DNA from: Candidatus Lloydbacteria bacterium RIFCSPLOWO2_02_FULL_54_12
Lineage (GTDB): Bacteria > Patescibacteriota > Minisyncoccia > Phycocordibacterales > UBA6899
NCBI GenBank assembly: GCA_001819095.1
Contig: MHLS01000051.1
Coordinates: forward strand, 9,218 to 19,553
Direction of reading: 5' to 3'
Length of the DNA stretch: 10,336 nucleotides
Shown here piece after piece: positions 1 through 5,700 of the stretch (positions within the stretch are counted from its first letter, which is position 1; each line of letters begins with the position of its first letter). A program made the translations under genes and the position numbers. Under the pieces are notes generated by a model, which saw only the letters and a program-made list of their open reading frames with translations, searched no databases and had not been told where the DNA came from.

Positions 1-108
1 GAGCCCCAAGACATACTCGCCCTCATGTCCGCCCGCGCCGAAAATAACATGGGCCAAGAGCAGTCGTTCCTGCGCGCCCCCTTCGGAGTGTTTCTCTTCT
101 TCTTGCAT
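1..108 (-). CDS. Possible 5' part of a hypothetical gene, running off the left edge
   Basis: On the minus strand an ATG at 108 opens a frame of 36 codons that is still open at the window edge (begins MQEEEKHSEGGAQ, continues through LLLAHVIFGAGG). It starts 7 bases beyond the 3' end of the co-directional tRNA-Ala(TGC), so it could be co-transcribed with it. I do not recognise the product, and no Shine-Dalgarno sequence is visible. A plus-strand frame across the same bases is also open but reads on into the tRNA gene before stopping at 140-142, which makes it less likely. Too little is visible to prove either frame. Confidence 0.28.
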   Translation of the reverse strand, partial: MQEEEKHSEGGAQERLLLAHVIFGAGGHEGEYVLGL

Positions 109-114
109 GTGTTG

Positions 115-187
115 TGGACCCAAGCGGATTCGAACCGCTGACCCCTACATTGCAAATGTAGTGCTCTACCAGCTGAGCTATGGGCCC
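115..187 (-). tRNA. tRNA-Ala (anticodon TGC)
   Basis: Read on the minus strand from 187, this folds as a complete 73-nt tRNA. It has a 7-bp acceptor stem (GGGCCCA with TGGGTCC, one G-U pair), a D arm GCTC...GAGC, an anticodon stem CTACA/TGTAG with loop TTTGCAA (anticodon TGC, reading GCA and other GCN codons), and a T arm with the invariant TTCGAAT loop. The discriminator base is A. The next bases are CAA, so CCA is not encoded and must be added after transcription. It is the opposite-strand isoacceptor partner of the tRNA-Ala(CGC) about 1.3 kb away. Confidence 0.97.
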
Positions 188-203
188 GCGAAGAACATAT
201 TGG

Positions 204-231
204 ATAGTATCACAAAATATTGTTGAAGCAA
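204..231 (-). promoter_or_regulatory. Promoter of tRNA-Ala(TGC)
   Basis: The minus strand shows an extended -10, TGA-TACTAT (TACTAT at 209-204), and a weak -35, TTGCTT (231-226), 16 bases apart. The tRNA begins 16 bases after the -10, giving a short 5' leader of about 10 nt. The same TGATACTAT string occurs upstream of uvrC. Read by eye only. Confidence 0.5.
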
Positions 232-268
232 AAATACACATGCACGCGGCGCATGATAAGTAACCAAG

Positions 269-288
269 GCGGGAGAATTCAGTCCCGC
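269..288 (-). terminator. Weak hairpin at the end of the 54-residue membrane protein gene
   Basis: A 6-bp stem (gcggga/tcccgc) with an 8-base loop spans the stop codon of the minus-strand gene. On the minus strand it is followed by cttggtta rather than a real T-tract, so any termination would be weak. Confidence 0.25.
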
Positions 289-443
289 ATCATTCGGTAT
301 CCGAGCCAGATGCCGAACATTCCTCCTGCCGCGCTGGTGAAGACTGCGGAGAGCGAAAAGGCTCCGTCACCCCAAAGAAGCGGAACGAACCCGCCGACAG
401 TAGAGCCGACGAAGAGTCCGAGCCAGATCATTTTTGTGTCCAT
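279..443 (-). CDS. Small membrane protein, 54 aa, unknown function
   Basis: Reading the minus strand from ATG at 443 to TGA at 281-279 gives a 54-residue protein beginning MDTKMIWLGLFVGSTVGG. It is strongly hydrophobic and glycine-rich, with two likely membrane spans (about residues 5-24 and 28-49) around a short WGDGAFS turn, and a basic tail YRMMRD. An internal ATG (residue 5) is an alternative start. It is divergent from tag, and a perfect TATAAT -10 lies 27 bases upstream of the ATG. There is no clear Shine-Dalgarno sequence. The composition is that of a real inner-membrane protein and not a shadow of another gene, since no other gene covers this stretch. I recognise no family. Both termini lie in otherwise non-coding DNA. 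Confidence 0.65.
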   Translation of the reverse strand: MDTKMIWLGLFVGSTVGGFVPLLWGDGAFSLSAVFTSAAGGMFGIWLGYRMMRD

Positions 444-470
444 GGTGCAAGAAGTCACTCACTCCGTTTC

Positions 471-501
471 ATTATATACTGGTTTTCATGATGACGATCA
501 A
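471..501. promoter_or_regulatory. Overlapping divergent promoters for tag (+) and the 54-aa gene (-)
   Basis: Plus strand: TATACT at 475-480, then 7 bases, then the tag ATG at 488, so transcription would start at or next to the start codon. Minus strand: TATAAT at 476-471, with a possible -35 TTGATC (501-496) at a loose 19-base spacing, pointing to the small membrane protein. The two -10 elements share bases 475-476, so the two polymerases would compete. No good -35 is seen for tag. Confidence 0.45.
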
Positions 502-1093
502 AAAACGCTGTCCGTGGGTTCCGACGGGAGATGCTCTCTATGAGACGTACCACGACGAAGAGTGGGGGGTTCCCGTGCATAACGACAGAAAGATATTTGA
601 ATTCCTCGTCCTCGAAAGCGCACAGGCAGGACTCTCGTGGCGGACGGTCCTCCACAAACGCAAGAACTATCGAAAGGCGTTCGCGAACTTCGACCCGAAG
701 AGGGTTGCTAAATTCACCGCGCGAAACATGACGGCATTGCTCAAGAACAAGGGCGTCATCCGCAACCGCCAGAAGATCGCCGCAGCGATTAACAATGCGG
801 CGCGGTTTCTCGAAGCGCAGAAAGAATTCGGCTCTTTTGCTGAATATGCATGGGGTTTCGTCGGGATCAAGCCAATCGTCCACCAGTTGCGGACGAACGC
901 CGATTACCCCGAGACAATACCCGAGGCCGAAGCGTTCGCCGCGGACCTGAAGAAGCGCGGATTCAAGTTCCTCGGCCCGAAGATCATCTATGCGCACATG
1001 CAGGCAACGGGTATGGTGAACGACCACGTCATTGACTGCTTCCAACGCAAAAAAGTTGGAGAAAAAATACAAGGTCGGACCTTGAAGAATTAA
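488..1093 (+). CDS. tag: DNA-3-methyladenine glycosylase I
   Basis: Cytosolic base-excision repair enzyme that hydrolyses the N-glycosidic bond of 3-methyladenine in alkylated DNA. With the start at 488 it is 201 aa, against 187 in E. coli. Family motifs are all present: CPWVPTGDALYETYHDEEWG at the N-terminus (zinc ligands C9 and H22), LESAQAGLSW (E43, equivalent to base-recognising Glu38 of E. coli Tag), NYRKAFANFDP, KRGFKFLGPKIIYAHMQATGMVNDHVIDC (zinc ligands H180 and C184). The start at 488 (or 491) is chosen because the family begins here and because a TATACT -10 lies 7 bases upstream; an upstream TTG start at 434 would add residues outside the family. The last nine residues (KIQGRTLKN) and the TAA stop lie in a palindromic repeat, so the native C-terminus was probably replaced or extended by it. 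Confidence 0.95.
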   Translation: MMTIKKRCPWVPTGDALYETYHDEEWGVPVHNDRKIFEFLVLESAQAGLSWRTVLHKRKNYRKAFANFDPKRVAKFTARNMTALLKNKGVIRNRQKIAAAINNAARFLEAQKEFGSFAEYAWGFVGIKPIVHQLRTNADYPETIPEAEAFAADLKKRGFKFLGPKIIYAHMQATGMVNDHVIDCFQRKKVGEKIQGRTLKN

Positions 1094-1116
1094 TTCCTAA
1101 GGTCCGACCTTGTATT
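1066..1116. repeat. Palindromic repeat, locus 1 (3' end of tag)
   Basis: Two perfect 18-bp inverted arms (1066-1083 and 1099-1116, core aaggtcggacctt / aaggtccgacctt, flanked outside by tac/gta) surround a 15-base spacer, gaagaattaattcct. Each arm is itself nearly palindromic (aaggtc-N-gacctt). The left arm is coding, being the end of tag, and the stop TAA is in the spacer. No T-tract follows, so a simple intrinsic terminator is unlikely on sequence alone, although the stem could protect the 3' end of the mRNA. Related copies lie at 7676-7721, 8314-8396 and 9994-10077. Confidence 0.9.
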
Positions 1117-1139
1117 GTAGGCCACTAGTTTGCTATATT
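1110..1139 (+). promoter_or_regulatory. Promoter for the GIY-YIG gene and tRNA-Ala(CGC)
   Basis: Extended -10 TGC-TATATT (TATATT at 1134-1139) with a possible -35 TTGTAT at 1110-1115, 18 bases away; that -35 is formed by the right arm of the palindromic repeat. The first tRNA-like bases, gggcccgtagc, begin at 1154, 14 bases after the -10. That is nearly the same geometry as at tRNA-Ala(TGC), where the gap is 16. This suggests an original tRNA promoter. Confidence 0.5.
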
Positions 1140-1162
1140 GTTTGAGTTCAACTGGGCCCGTA

Positions 1163-1183
1163 GCCCCTCACCACTTCGTCATG
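1163..1183 (+). repeat. Left 21-bp inverted repeat of the GIY-YIG unit
   Basis: This stretch, beginning gcccctcaccac and ending gtcatg, is the exact reverse complement of 1430-1450. Its last three bases are the start codon of the GIY-YIG gene, and its first two overlap the copy of the tRNA start at 1154-1164. Confidence 0.95.
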
Positions 1184-1456
1184 TATTATGTTTATGTCCT
1201 GCAAAGCGATGTCGATGGTTCATTATATGTCGGATATAGCAACGATTTGAAAAGGCGTCTGGTGGAACACAACACAGGAGCAAATCGCTCTACCAAACAC
1301 AAGACCCCTTTTCAGCTCGTATATTATGAAGCATATCGGAATCGAGCTGACGCGAAATTTCGTGAATCACAATTGAAACGCCACGCAAACGGATGGAAAG
1401 AGTTACGCAAACGCATTGCCGGCTCGATTCATGACGAAGTGGTGAGGGGCCCGTAG
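1181..1456 (+). CDS. Small GIY-YIG nuclease-domain protein (UPF0213/YhbQ-like)
   Basis: A 91-residue protein that is essentially one GIY-YIG domain. It has YYVYVLQSDVDGSLYVGYSNDLKRRLVEHN (the first strand, the YVG half-motif at 16-18 and the catalytic-region arginine R25), STKHKTPFQLVYYEAY, and FRESQLKRH with the metal-binding glutamate E62. Stand-alone members of this family are often misnamed UvrC; this one has no UVR or RNase H domain. The start at 1181 is chosen because the domain begins there; a TTG at 1130 would add 17 unrelated residues. No Shine-Dalgarno sequence is visible. The last codons (HDEVVRGP) are written by the right inverted repeat and the tRNA, and the TAG at 1454-1456 lies inside the tRNA gene. 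A role in moving the surrounding unit is inferred. Confidence 0.85.
   Translation: MYYVYVLQSDVDGSLYVGYSNDLKRRLVEHNTGANRSTKHKTPFQLVYYEAYRNRADAKFRESQLKRHANGWKELRKRIAGSIHDEVVRGP
1430..1450 (+). repeat. Right 21-bp inverted repeat of the GIY-YIG unit
   Basis: Exact reverse complement of 1163-1183. It encodes HDEVVRG at the end of the GIY-YIG protein, and its last four bases (gggc) are the first four bases of tRNA-Ala(CGC). Confidence 0.95.
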
Positions 1457-1519
1457 CTCATCTGGTAGAGCGCGTCATTCGCATTGACGAGGCAAGCGGT
1501 TCGAGTCCGCTCGGGTCCA
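1447..1519 (+). tRNA. tRNA-Ala (anticodon CGC)
   Basis: Complete 73-nt tRNA: acceptor GGGCCCG/CGGGTCC, D arm GCTC...GAGC, anticodon stem CGTCA/TGACG with loop TTCGCAT (anticodon CGC, for the GCG codon), T arm AGCGG-TTCGAGT-CCGCT, discriminator A. CCA is not encoded (the next bases are CAA). The first ten bases are also the last codons and stop of the upstream GIY-YIG gene. No separate promoter is evident directly upstream, so the tRNA is probably released from a transcript that starts near 1146 and passes through that gene. RNase P cleavage at 1447 would then cut the mRNA just before its last codons. Confidence 0.96.
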
Positions 1520-1565
1520 CAAACAAGTCCGCGAGAGGGGGCATATCTCTTCGGAAATACAAAAA

Positions 1566-3437
1566 CTACGCCCCGATCTCTATCAACAGAACGGCATTCG
1601 GCTGAAGAAAGACCGTTTCCGTGTATGTCGTATCCGCGATATTGACGGACTCTTCTGATACCGTCTCGAGCGCGACCTCTTTTTTGTTATTGATAGCGTC
1701 AACGGCGCGGAAAAACAGGTCTCGATCCTGTTTCTTTATCGCTTCTTGTTTCACTTTGGCAACTTCTTTGTCTATTGCGCCTCCGACGCCGCACGCCGTG
1801 TCGGTCGGTCTTGGCTCCGTGCTCTTGTTGTATCGACAGGAATTCGAATGCTCCGCGTCGATAAGGTATTTCTTCACCGTGTGCTTGCCGGTGGAAAGAT
1901 TTGAAACCGCAACGCTGACCTCCCTTGGAGTTTTTGAGAAGTTGAGCATTTCACTTTTTTTTGCATCGACATGGGGACTACATTTCTCCAGATCTGTTTT
2001 TGCCTTCGGGGAAAGCACCTCACCCTTTCGCATTTCTCCAGCCATTGCCCTCAACTCTTCCATCGAATAACCGTCGGCGACAAGACAAGCTCGTGCAACG
2101 GACAGCAAGGAGGCCTCTAAAAACTTCCCCGACGGTACGAAGTTCGCAATAAGGACCCTCGTGTGATTCGCACCACGCGAAGCGACAACTGTGACATAGC
2201 CGTCGTCGGGCATGGAGACCCCGACGCGATCGGCGATCTTTCCGTCGGTCTTTCCGGAGAGGAGTGCCAGCGCTCGGAACGAGTTATAAACGGGCTTTAT
2301 CACAAAATCCTTGGTGAAAATACCAAGTCCCCCCTCCGTAAATTCGGAGTCGGGCGTCACTTCCCCGCCCTGCCAATGTTCAAAAAGATTAAAGAAAACA
2401 TGTCGTTCTATTCCGGCTCTCTGCATCTCGTCGAGCACCGGAACGACAAAAGCGGCGACCTCTTCGGTGTTGTAGTTGGCGTCAAGTGGCCCCCAACTGT
2501 TGATGTCGAAGGCAAGATCTGTATAACCGAATTCCTTGGCCCAAGCGCGTGCTTGCGCCACGTCGTCGTCGTAGGTTTCGGGTACGAGAGAGAAGATATG
2601 CCACGTGAGACCGTCAAGCGGCAGATCGTGCTTTCTGCTGTATTCAAGAAAATGGTACACCAGCGGCTTCTCCAGATCTTCTTCGAAATTTTCGCCCAAA
2701 AACGCGGCGCTGTTGGGGCCGAATATTTTTGCCTGCGGGTCAACGGATCTTACTGCTTCCACGGTTGCCTTATGCAGATCTAGGTACTCCTTAAGCGGAC
2801 CTCGGAAGAAGTGGCTGTCCGACTCATCCCAAGTGTGATAGCCGACGGGGATCTTTGCGGTGTCTTGAAAGTAACTTGCAATGCCGCGAATGTACGTGTT
2901 CCATCCGGTAAGATCTTTAGGGGGGTTATGACAATTGGTGTCAAGATCGCCCGTTACCGTTCGCAACCATTTTGGTGTACAAAAGGCGGACACCGTGACC
3001 TCTCCGCCCGCCCTGTGCCACTCCTTGGCCCACAACGCCATGTTTGACGACGGCAATGTTTTGAGAAAGGCGTCGAGCGAAGGCAGGTCAGCCAACCCGC
3101 CGGGATCAAGCCGGCTCGCGAAATCGAGATTCCATCCGACGAATAATTCTCCGGGGAGTTGGTCTTTAAAGAATCGCTCCGCCACAGGTGCTCCCGGCCA
3201 CTTCATACCCAAGGCGCCGAGACGGAACACATGGGGCATCTCCCCCATCCTCGCATTCGCATCGACTGCGACGTGTAACACGGACGGCGAACGTACAGCG
3301 CTCTCTTCCTCAACAACTTCTGCGGGAGCGCGCTCGCTTGGTGTATTATTTCCGACTTGCCCCTTTTTAGCGAAAACAAAAAAAACCAAGCCAATCGAAA
3401 GGAGGAGCAGTATCGCCGGTAAGATCTTTTTCTGCAT
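1566..3437 (-). CDS. Membrane-anchored GH39-like glycoside hydrolase
   Basis: 623 aa. Residues about 5-23 (ILPAILLLLSIGLVFFVFA) form a signal anchor, followed by a polar, acidic linker to about residue 50, so the enzyme domain should be outside the membrane. Residues about 70-395 resemble the GH39 (beta-xylosidase/iduronidase) barrel: WDES at 203-206 aligns with the acid/base motif WNEP (E205 kept, N to D), followed by FFRGPLKEYLDLHKATVEAVRSVDPQAKIFGP; AFDINSW at 309-315 aligns with the nucleophile motif TEWNSS, with D311 in place of Glu; KPVYNSFRALALL ends the barrel. About 230 further residues (several Cys, lysine-rich) are unassigned. The start at 3437 gives the anchor; a TTG start at 3494 would overlap the ligase gene. 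It lies 31 bases after that gene, probably in the same transcript. Substrate unknown; the unusual active site leaves activity uncertain. Confidence 0.75.
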   Translation of the reverse strand: MQKKILPAILLLLSIGLVFFVFAKKGQVGNNTPSERAPAEVVEEESAVRSPSVLHVAVDANARMGEMPHVFRLGALGMKWPGAPVAERFFKDQLPGELFVGWNLDFASRLDPGGLADLPSLDAFLKTLPSSNMALWAKEWHRAGGEVTVSAFCTPKWLRTVTGDLDTNCHNPPKDLTGWNTYIRGIASYFQDTAKIPVGYHTWDESDSHFFRGPLKEYLDLHKATVEAVRSVDPQAKIFGPNSAAFLGENFEEDLEKPLVYHFLEYSRKHDLPLDGLTWHIFSLVPETYDDDVAQARAWAKEFGYTDLAFDINSWGPLDANYNTEEVAAFVVPVLDEMQRAGIERHVFFNLFEHWQGGEVTPDSEFTEGGLGIFTKDFVIKPVYNSFRALALLSGKTDGKIADRVGVSMPDDGYVTVVASRGANHTRVLIANFVPSGKFLEASLLSVARACLVADGYSMEELRAMAGEMRKGEVLSPKAKTDLEKCSPHVDAKKSEMLNFSKTPREVSVAVSNLSTGKHTVKKYLIDAEHSNSCRYNKSTEPRPTDTACGVGGAIDKEVAKVKQEAIKKQDRDLFFRAVDAINNKKEVALETVSEESVNIADTTYTETVFLQPNAVLLIEIGA

Positions 3438-3468
3438 GTTCGTGAGCGCAAAAATAGACCGAGGAAAT

Positions 3469-4425
3469 TTACCGACCGGCGAGCGCAAGGCCAACGACGT
3501 GATCGAGAAATTCGGGGAATTCTACACCGCCTGCGCGAAGCGAGCGCGGGAAGAGGACGCTCAAGCCGGGGAGCGTGTTGATCTCGAGGACATAGATCCC
3601 CTTCGGCGAAACGACGAAATCCGTGCGCGAATAGTGTCTCGCCCCGATGGCACGGTGTGCCTTAATGGCCATCTCGCGAAGCGCGGTCGATATGTCGGCA
3701 TCAAACCGCCCCGGGCAGATCATCTCCGATTCTCCTCCGTACTTCGCATCGTAATCGTAGAATGCATTCGCTTCAGGCGGCAGGATCTCGACGGGATGAA
3801 GCGCGAAATGATCTCCCTCTCCCTCATCGACGACGCCGACGGTCGCATCCGTTCCTTCGACATACTCCTCGATCAATACGTCGCCGTGCTGACTGGCTTT
3901 TTCGATTGCGCCGGCAAGTTCGCTGAATGAGCGCGCAAGCGTAATGCCCACCGAAGACCCCGACGCGAGCGGCTTCACCATGACGGGAAGATGGCCGTGC
4001 TGGAAACGCCGGAACGCCGCATCACTCAAATCCTCTTCCGAATTCACGACCTCGCCTAGGGGCGTGCGGAGTCCTGCGACACTGAAGCGTTCTTTTGCAA
4101 GTTCTTTATTCATGCCGATCGCCGACGCGAGAACGCCGGAGCCGGTGTACGGTATGCCGAACGATTCGAAAAGCTGTTGTACTTTGCCGTCTTCGCCGAA
4201 AGTGCCGTGGAGCGCGTTCCAAACGACGTCGACCTGCTCCGCGAGCGTCCCCAGATCGACGCGTGCGCCATTCATGTACCACTCGCCCCTTGTAGTAAGG
4301 AGCACATCCATGGGCGCGTACTTCCCCTGATCAAGGTTCTTGAGCACGTTCTCGCCCGTCTTAAGCGAGATCGCGTATTCGGGCGACGGCCCCCCGCGCA
4401 CCACTCCGACTCGAATCCTTTGCAT
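3469..4425 (-). CDS. ddl: D-alanine--D-alanine ligase
   Basis: 318-aa cytosolic ATP-grasp enzyme that joins two D-alanines for the peptidoglycan stem peptide. Diagnostic motifs in order: VVRGGPSPEYAISLKTG (8-24, N-terminal substrate loop), LHGTFGEDG (72-80), YTGSGVLASAIGMNKE (93-108), VMVKPLASGSSVGI (148-161, ATP-binding), LIEEYVEG (184-191), the flexible segment YDYDAKYG (223-230), RTDF (267-270), LEINTLPGLS (280-289, Mg-binding Glu and Asn, usually NTLPGMT). Length matches the family. Start is ATG 4425, preceded at six bases by a TATACT -10. It sits between the serine hydrolase (45-base gap) and the GH39-like gene (31-base gap), an apparent envelope cluster. The family also includes D-Ala--D-Lac ligases; the general Ddl call is firm, but the second substrate cannot be told from this alone. 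Confidence 0.96.
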   Translation of the reverse strand: MQRIRVGVVRGGPSPEYAISLKTGENVLKNLDQGKYAPMDVLLTTRGEWYMNGARVDLGTLAEQVDVVWNALHGTFGEDGKVQQLFESFGIPYTGSGVLASAIGMNKELAKERFSVAGLRTPLGEVVNSEEDLSDAAFRRFQHGHLPVMVKPLASGSSVGITLARSFSELAGAIEKASQHGDVLIEEYVEGTDATVGVVDEGEGDHFALHPVEILPPEANAFYDYDAKYGGESEMICPGRFDADISTALREMAIKAHRAIGARHYSRTDFVVSPKGIYVLEINTLPGLSVLFPRSLRAGGVEFPEFLDHVVGLALAGR

Positions 4426-4431
4426 ATACGA

Positions 4432-4440
4432 AGTATAACA
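4432..4440 (-). promoter_or_regulatory. Extended -10 of ddl, probably leaderless
   Basis: The minus strand reads TGT-TATACT (4440-4432), then six bases (tcgtat), then the ATG of ddl at 4425. Transcription would begin at or within a base or two of the start codon. No convincing -35 is seen 17 bases upstream, which is consistent with an extended -10 type promoter. Confidence 0.5.
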
Positions 4441-4470
4441 CCAAAACTCGGCAAATTGATGCGGACAAAC

Positions 4471-5631
4471 TTACGGCGTCACATTGAGACCCAAAAGGAG
4501 GTCGATGAATACTTTGTCCTCCCACGGCCCCCCGTCGCCAAACCTCGCAACAACAACACCGTGATCCGGCAACACAATAAGCCGTTGATTACCGGCTCCT
4601 GCCGCACTATAACCGTGGCCCGGTATGGCAACGCCGGAGTCGGCAGACCCGAGCATTGCACCGGCACTGTCGCTGGTGAGCCAGAAAGTAATCCCGTATC
4701 CGGGATGTTTCTCCGATGACGGTTCCGTGAGTTCCTTCAGGAGGTCGGCGCGGATAAGCGGTGTACCGTTAAATGCTCCGCCGTTTCTCATGAACTCTCC
4801 GAGCTTTACCCACTCCGTCGCAGTTAAGTACGCCCCCGAAGGCATACCCGGTTCGCCGGGCGTCCTTATCGACCAGCGTCCCACGGAAAGACCGATGGGG
4901 TTGAGTACGCGACGTGTAAGGTAGTCGTATGCATCAGCGTACCCGTGCGGCGTCACAACACGCTTCACATACTCACCGAATACCTGGAATGGCGCCGGTC
5001 CGTACTGGAACACCCCGCGATTTTTCGACAAGAGCGGGTAGGCGATTGCCTCATCATATGTCGGCACACTCGCAATGACTCCCGGATCGAGGCCACTTGA
5101 AAGCGTCAATAGCTGACGAAGTGTCACTTCGGCCTTCGCGGGGTACTCTCCGTCGTTTTGCCATTCACTGATGACACCGGAAACGAACGCGTCGAACGAG
5201 GGAACTATTCCGTCATCGATAAGAGCGGCGAGGATGATCCCGCTAAAACTTTTCGTCCCGCTCGCAAGTCGATGCGGCGTCCCCTTTTTAAATCCGTTCT
5301 CGGATTCGTGCGCGACGACTCTCCCGTCCTGAAAAATGAGCACCTCTTCGCCCTTGTGCGAGGCGGAGTAGTCAAGAGCGGCTTGTATGTCCGACCGCTG
5401 TAACGTCGGAAACGTTGAAGAAGCGAGTGTATCAAACGTTGCGGGTGGGTCGTTGACGCTTTCTACGGTACGTGAACGACCGAGAAGTCTGCTGAGTCCG
5501 TCTTTTTGTTGAATCTCTTGCGCGGTGTCGCTTGGCAATACCGAGAAAACTCTGCTGCGGTCGCGCATGACAAAAAGTACTCCCAAGGTTATGAGCAGAA
5601 TACCCGCGCAGGCAACAACGACGAACCGCAT
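4471..5631 (-). CDS. Membrane-anchored serine hydrolase, beta-lactamase/penicillin-binding protein-like
   Basis: 386 aa. Residues 3-22 are an N-terminal membrane anchor, residues about 23-80 a linker, and the rest a class C beta-lactamase-like fold. The SxxK motif is SGTK (S124 nucleophile, K127). The second motif is Y210 in QYGPAPF, with YGP where class C enzymes have YxN. HGYSAAG (339-345) followed by NQRLIVLPDHGVVVARFG takes the place of the KTG strand. LLTLSSGLD (174-182) is typical of this family. The family covers D-Ala-D-Ala carboxypeptidases, esterases and amide hydrolases such as NylB, so the substrate is open. Position next to ddl favours peptidoglycan or another surface substrate, as an inference. 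It should act outside the membrane. The start at 5631 is an ATG preceded by TATACT and seven bases. Confidence 0.88.
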   Translation of the reverse strand: MRFVVVACAGILLITLGVLFVMRDRSRVFSVLPSDTAQEIQQKDGLSRLLGRSRTVESVNDPPATFDTLASSTFPTLQRSDIQAALDYSASHKGEEVLIFQDGRVVAHESENGFKKGTPHRLASGTKSFSGIILAALIDDGIVPSFDAFVSGVISEWQNDGEYPAKAEVTLRQLLTLSSGLDPGVIASVPTYDEAIAYPLLSKNRGVFQYGPAPFQVFGEYVKRVVTPHGYADAYDYLTRRVLNPIGLSVGRWSIRTPGEPGMPSGAYLTATEWVKLGEFMRNGGAFNGTPLIRADLLKELTEPSSEKHPGYGITFWLTSDSAGAMLGSADSGVAIPGHGYSAAGAGNQRLIVLPDHGVVVARFGDGGPWEDKVFIDLLLGLNVTP

Positions 5632-5638
5632 AGATATA

Positions 5639-5644
5639 AGTATA
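5639..5644 (-). promoter_or_regulatory. -10 element of the serine hydrolase gene, probably leaderless
   Basis: TATACT on the minus strand (5644-5639), followed by seven bases (tatatct) and then ATG 5631. This is the same spacing as TATACT-7-ATG at tag. It lies in the 69-base gap after uvrC. No clear -35. Confidence 0.42.
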
Positions 5645-5700
5645 TAGCGAGTCTTGTCTTGCTTCTACGCTCCCTTGGGAAGAGAAATACGCCCTGCCTT

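Larger units (their letters stand above)
1154..1457 (+). mobile_element. Putative GIY-YIG mini-element inserted in the 5' end of tRNA-Ala(CGC)
   Basis: An 11-bp direct repeat, gggcccgtagc, lies at 1154-1164 and again at 1447-1457, the latter being the first 11 bases of tRNA-Ala(CGC). Inside it, perfect 21-bp inverted repeats lie at 1163-1183 and 1430-1450. The enclosed DNA is filled by one small GIY-YIG gene whose ATG is the last codon of the left inverted repeat and whose stop is inside the tRNA. The simplest reading is a unit of about 282 bp (1165-1446) that inserted after tRNA base 11 and duplicated those bases, so that the tRNA stayed intact. Mobility is inferred from structure; no transposase or recombinase other than the nuclease is encoded. 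Confidence 0.6.

Noticed and set aside
23..241. 72-codon minus-strand frame over tRNA-Ala(TGC)
   Set aside because: It reads straight through the tRNA gene (AQLVEHYICNVGVSGSNPLGS is typical translated tRNA) and is not a protein.
455..1072. Long open frame on the minus strand opposite tag
   Set aside because: Tag carries every family motif in the plus frame; the opposite frame shows no recognisable domain and is a shadow.
1066..1116. Locus 1 palindrome as an ordinary intrinsic terminator of tag
   Set aside because: No T-tract follows on either strand and the same unit occurs inside uvrA coding DNA; a simple terminator role does not explain the family.
1130..1180. Upstream extension of the GIY-YIG gene from a TTG at 1130
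   Set aside because: It would add 17 residues read from promoter and tRNA-like DNA; the domain starts exactly at ATG 1181.
1520..1565. Possible terminator after tRNA-Ala(CGC), agag...ctct and ggggc...gcccc pairings
   Set aside because: Stems are short with long loops and no T-tract; not supportable.
3438..3494. Upstream TTG start of the GH39-like gene
   Set aside because: It would overlap ddl and put 19 residues before the membrane anchor; ATG 3437 places the anchor at the N-terminus.
2935..3930. 331-codon plus-strand frame across the glycosidase and ddl
   Set aside because: It runs antisense through two well-supported genes and crosses their boundary; the protein is low-complexity Arg/Ser-rich, as expected for a shadow frame.
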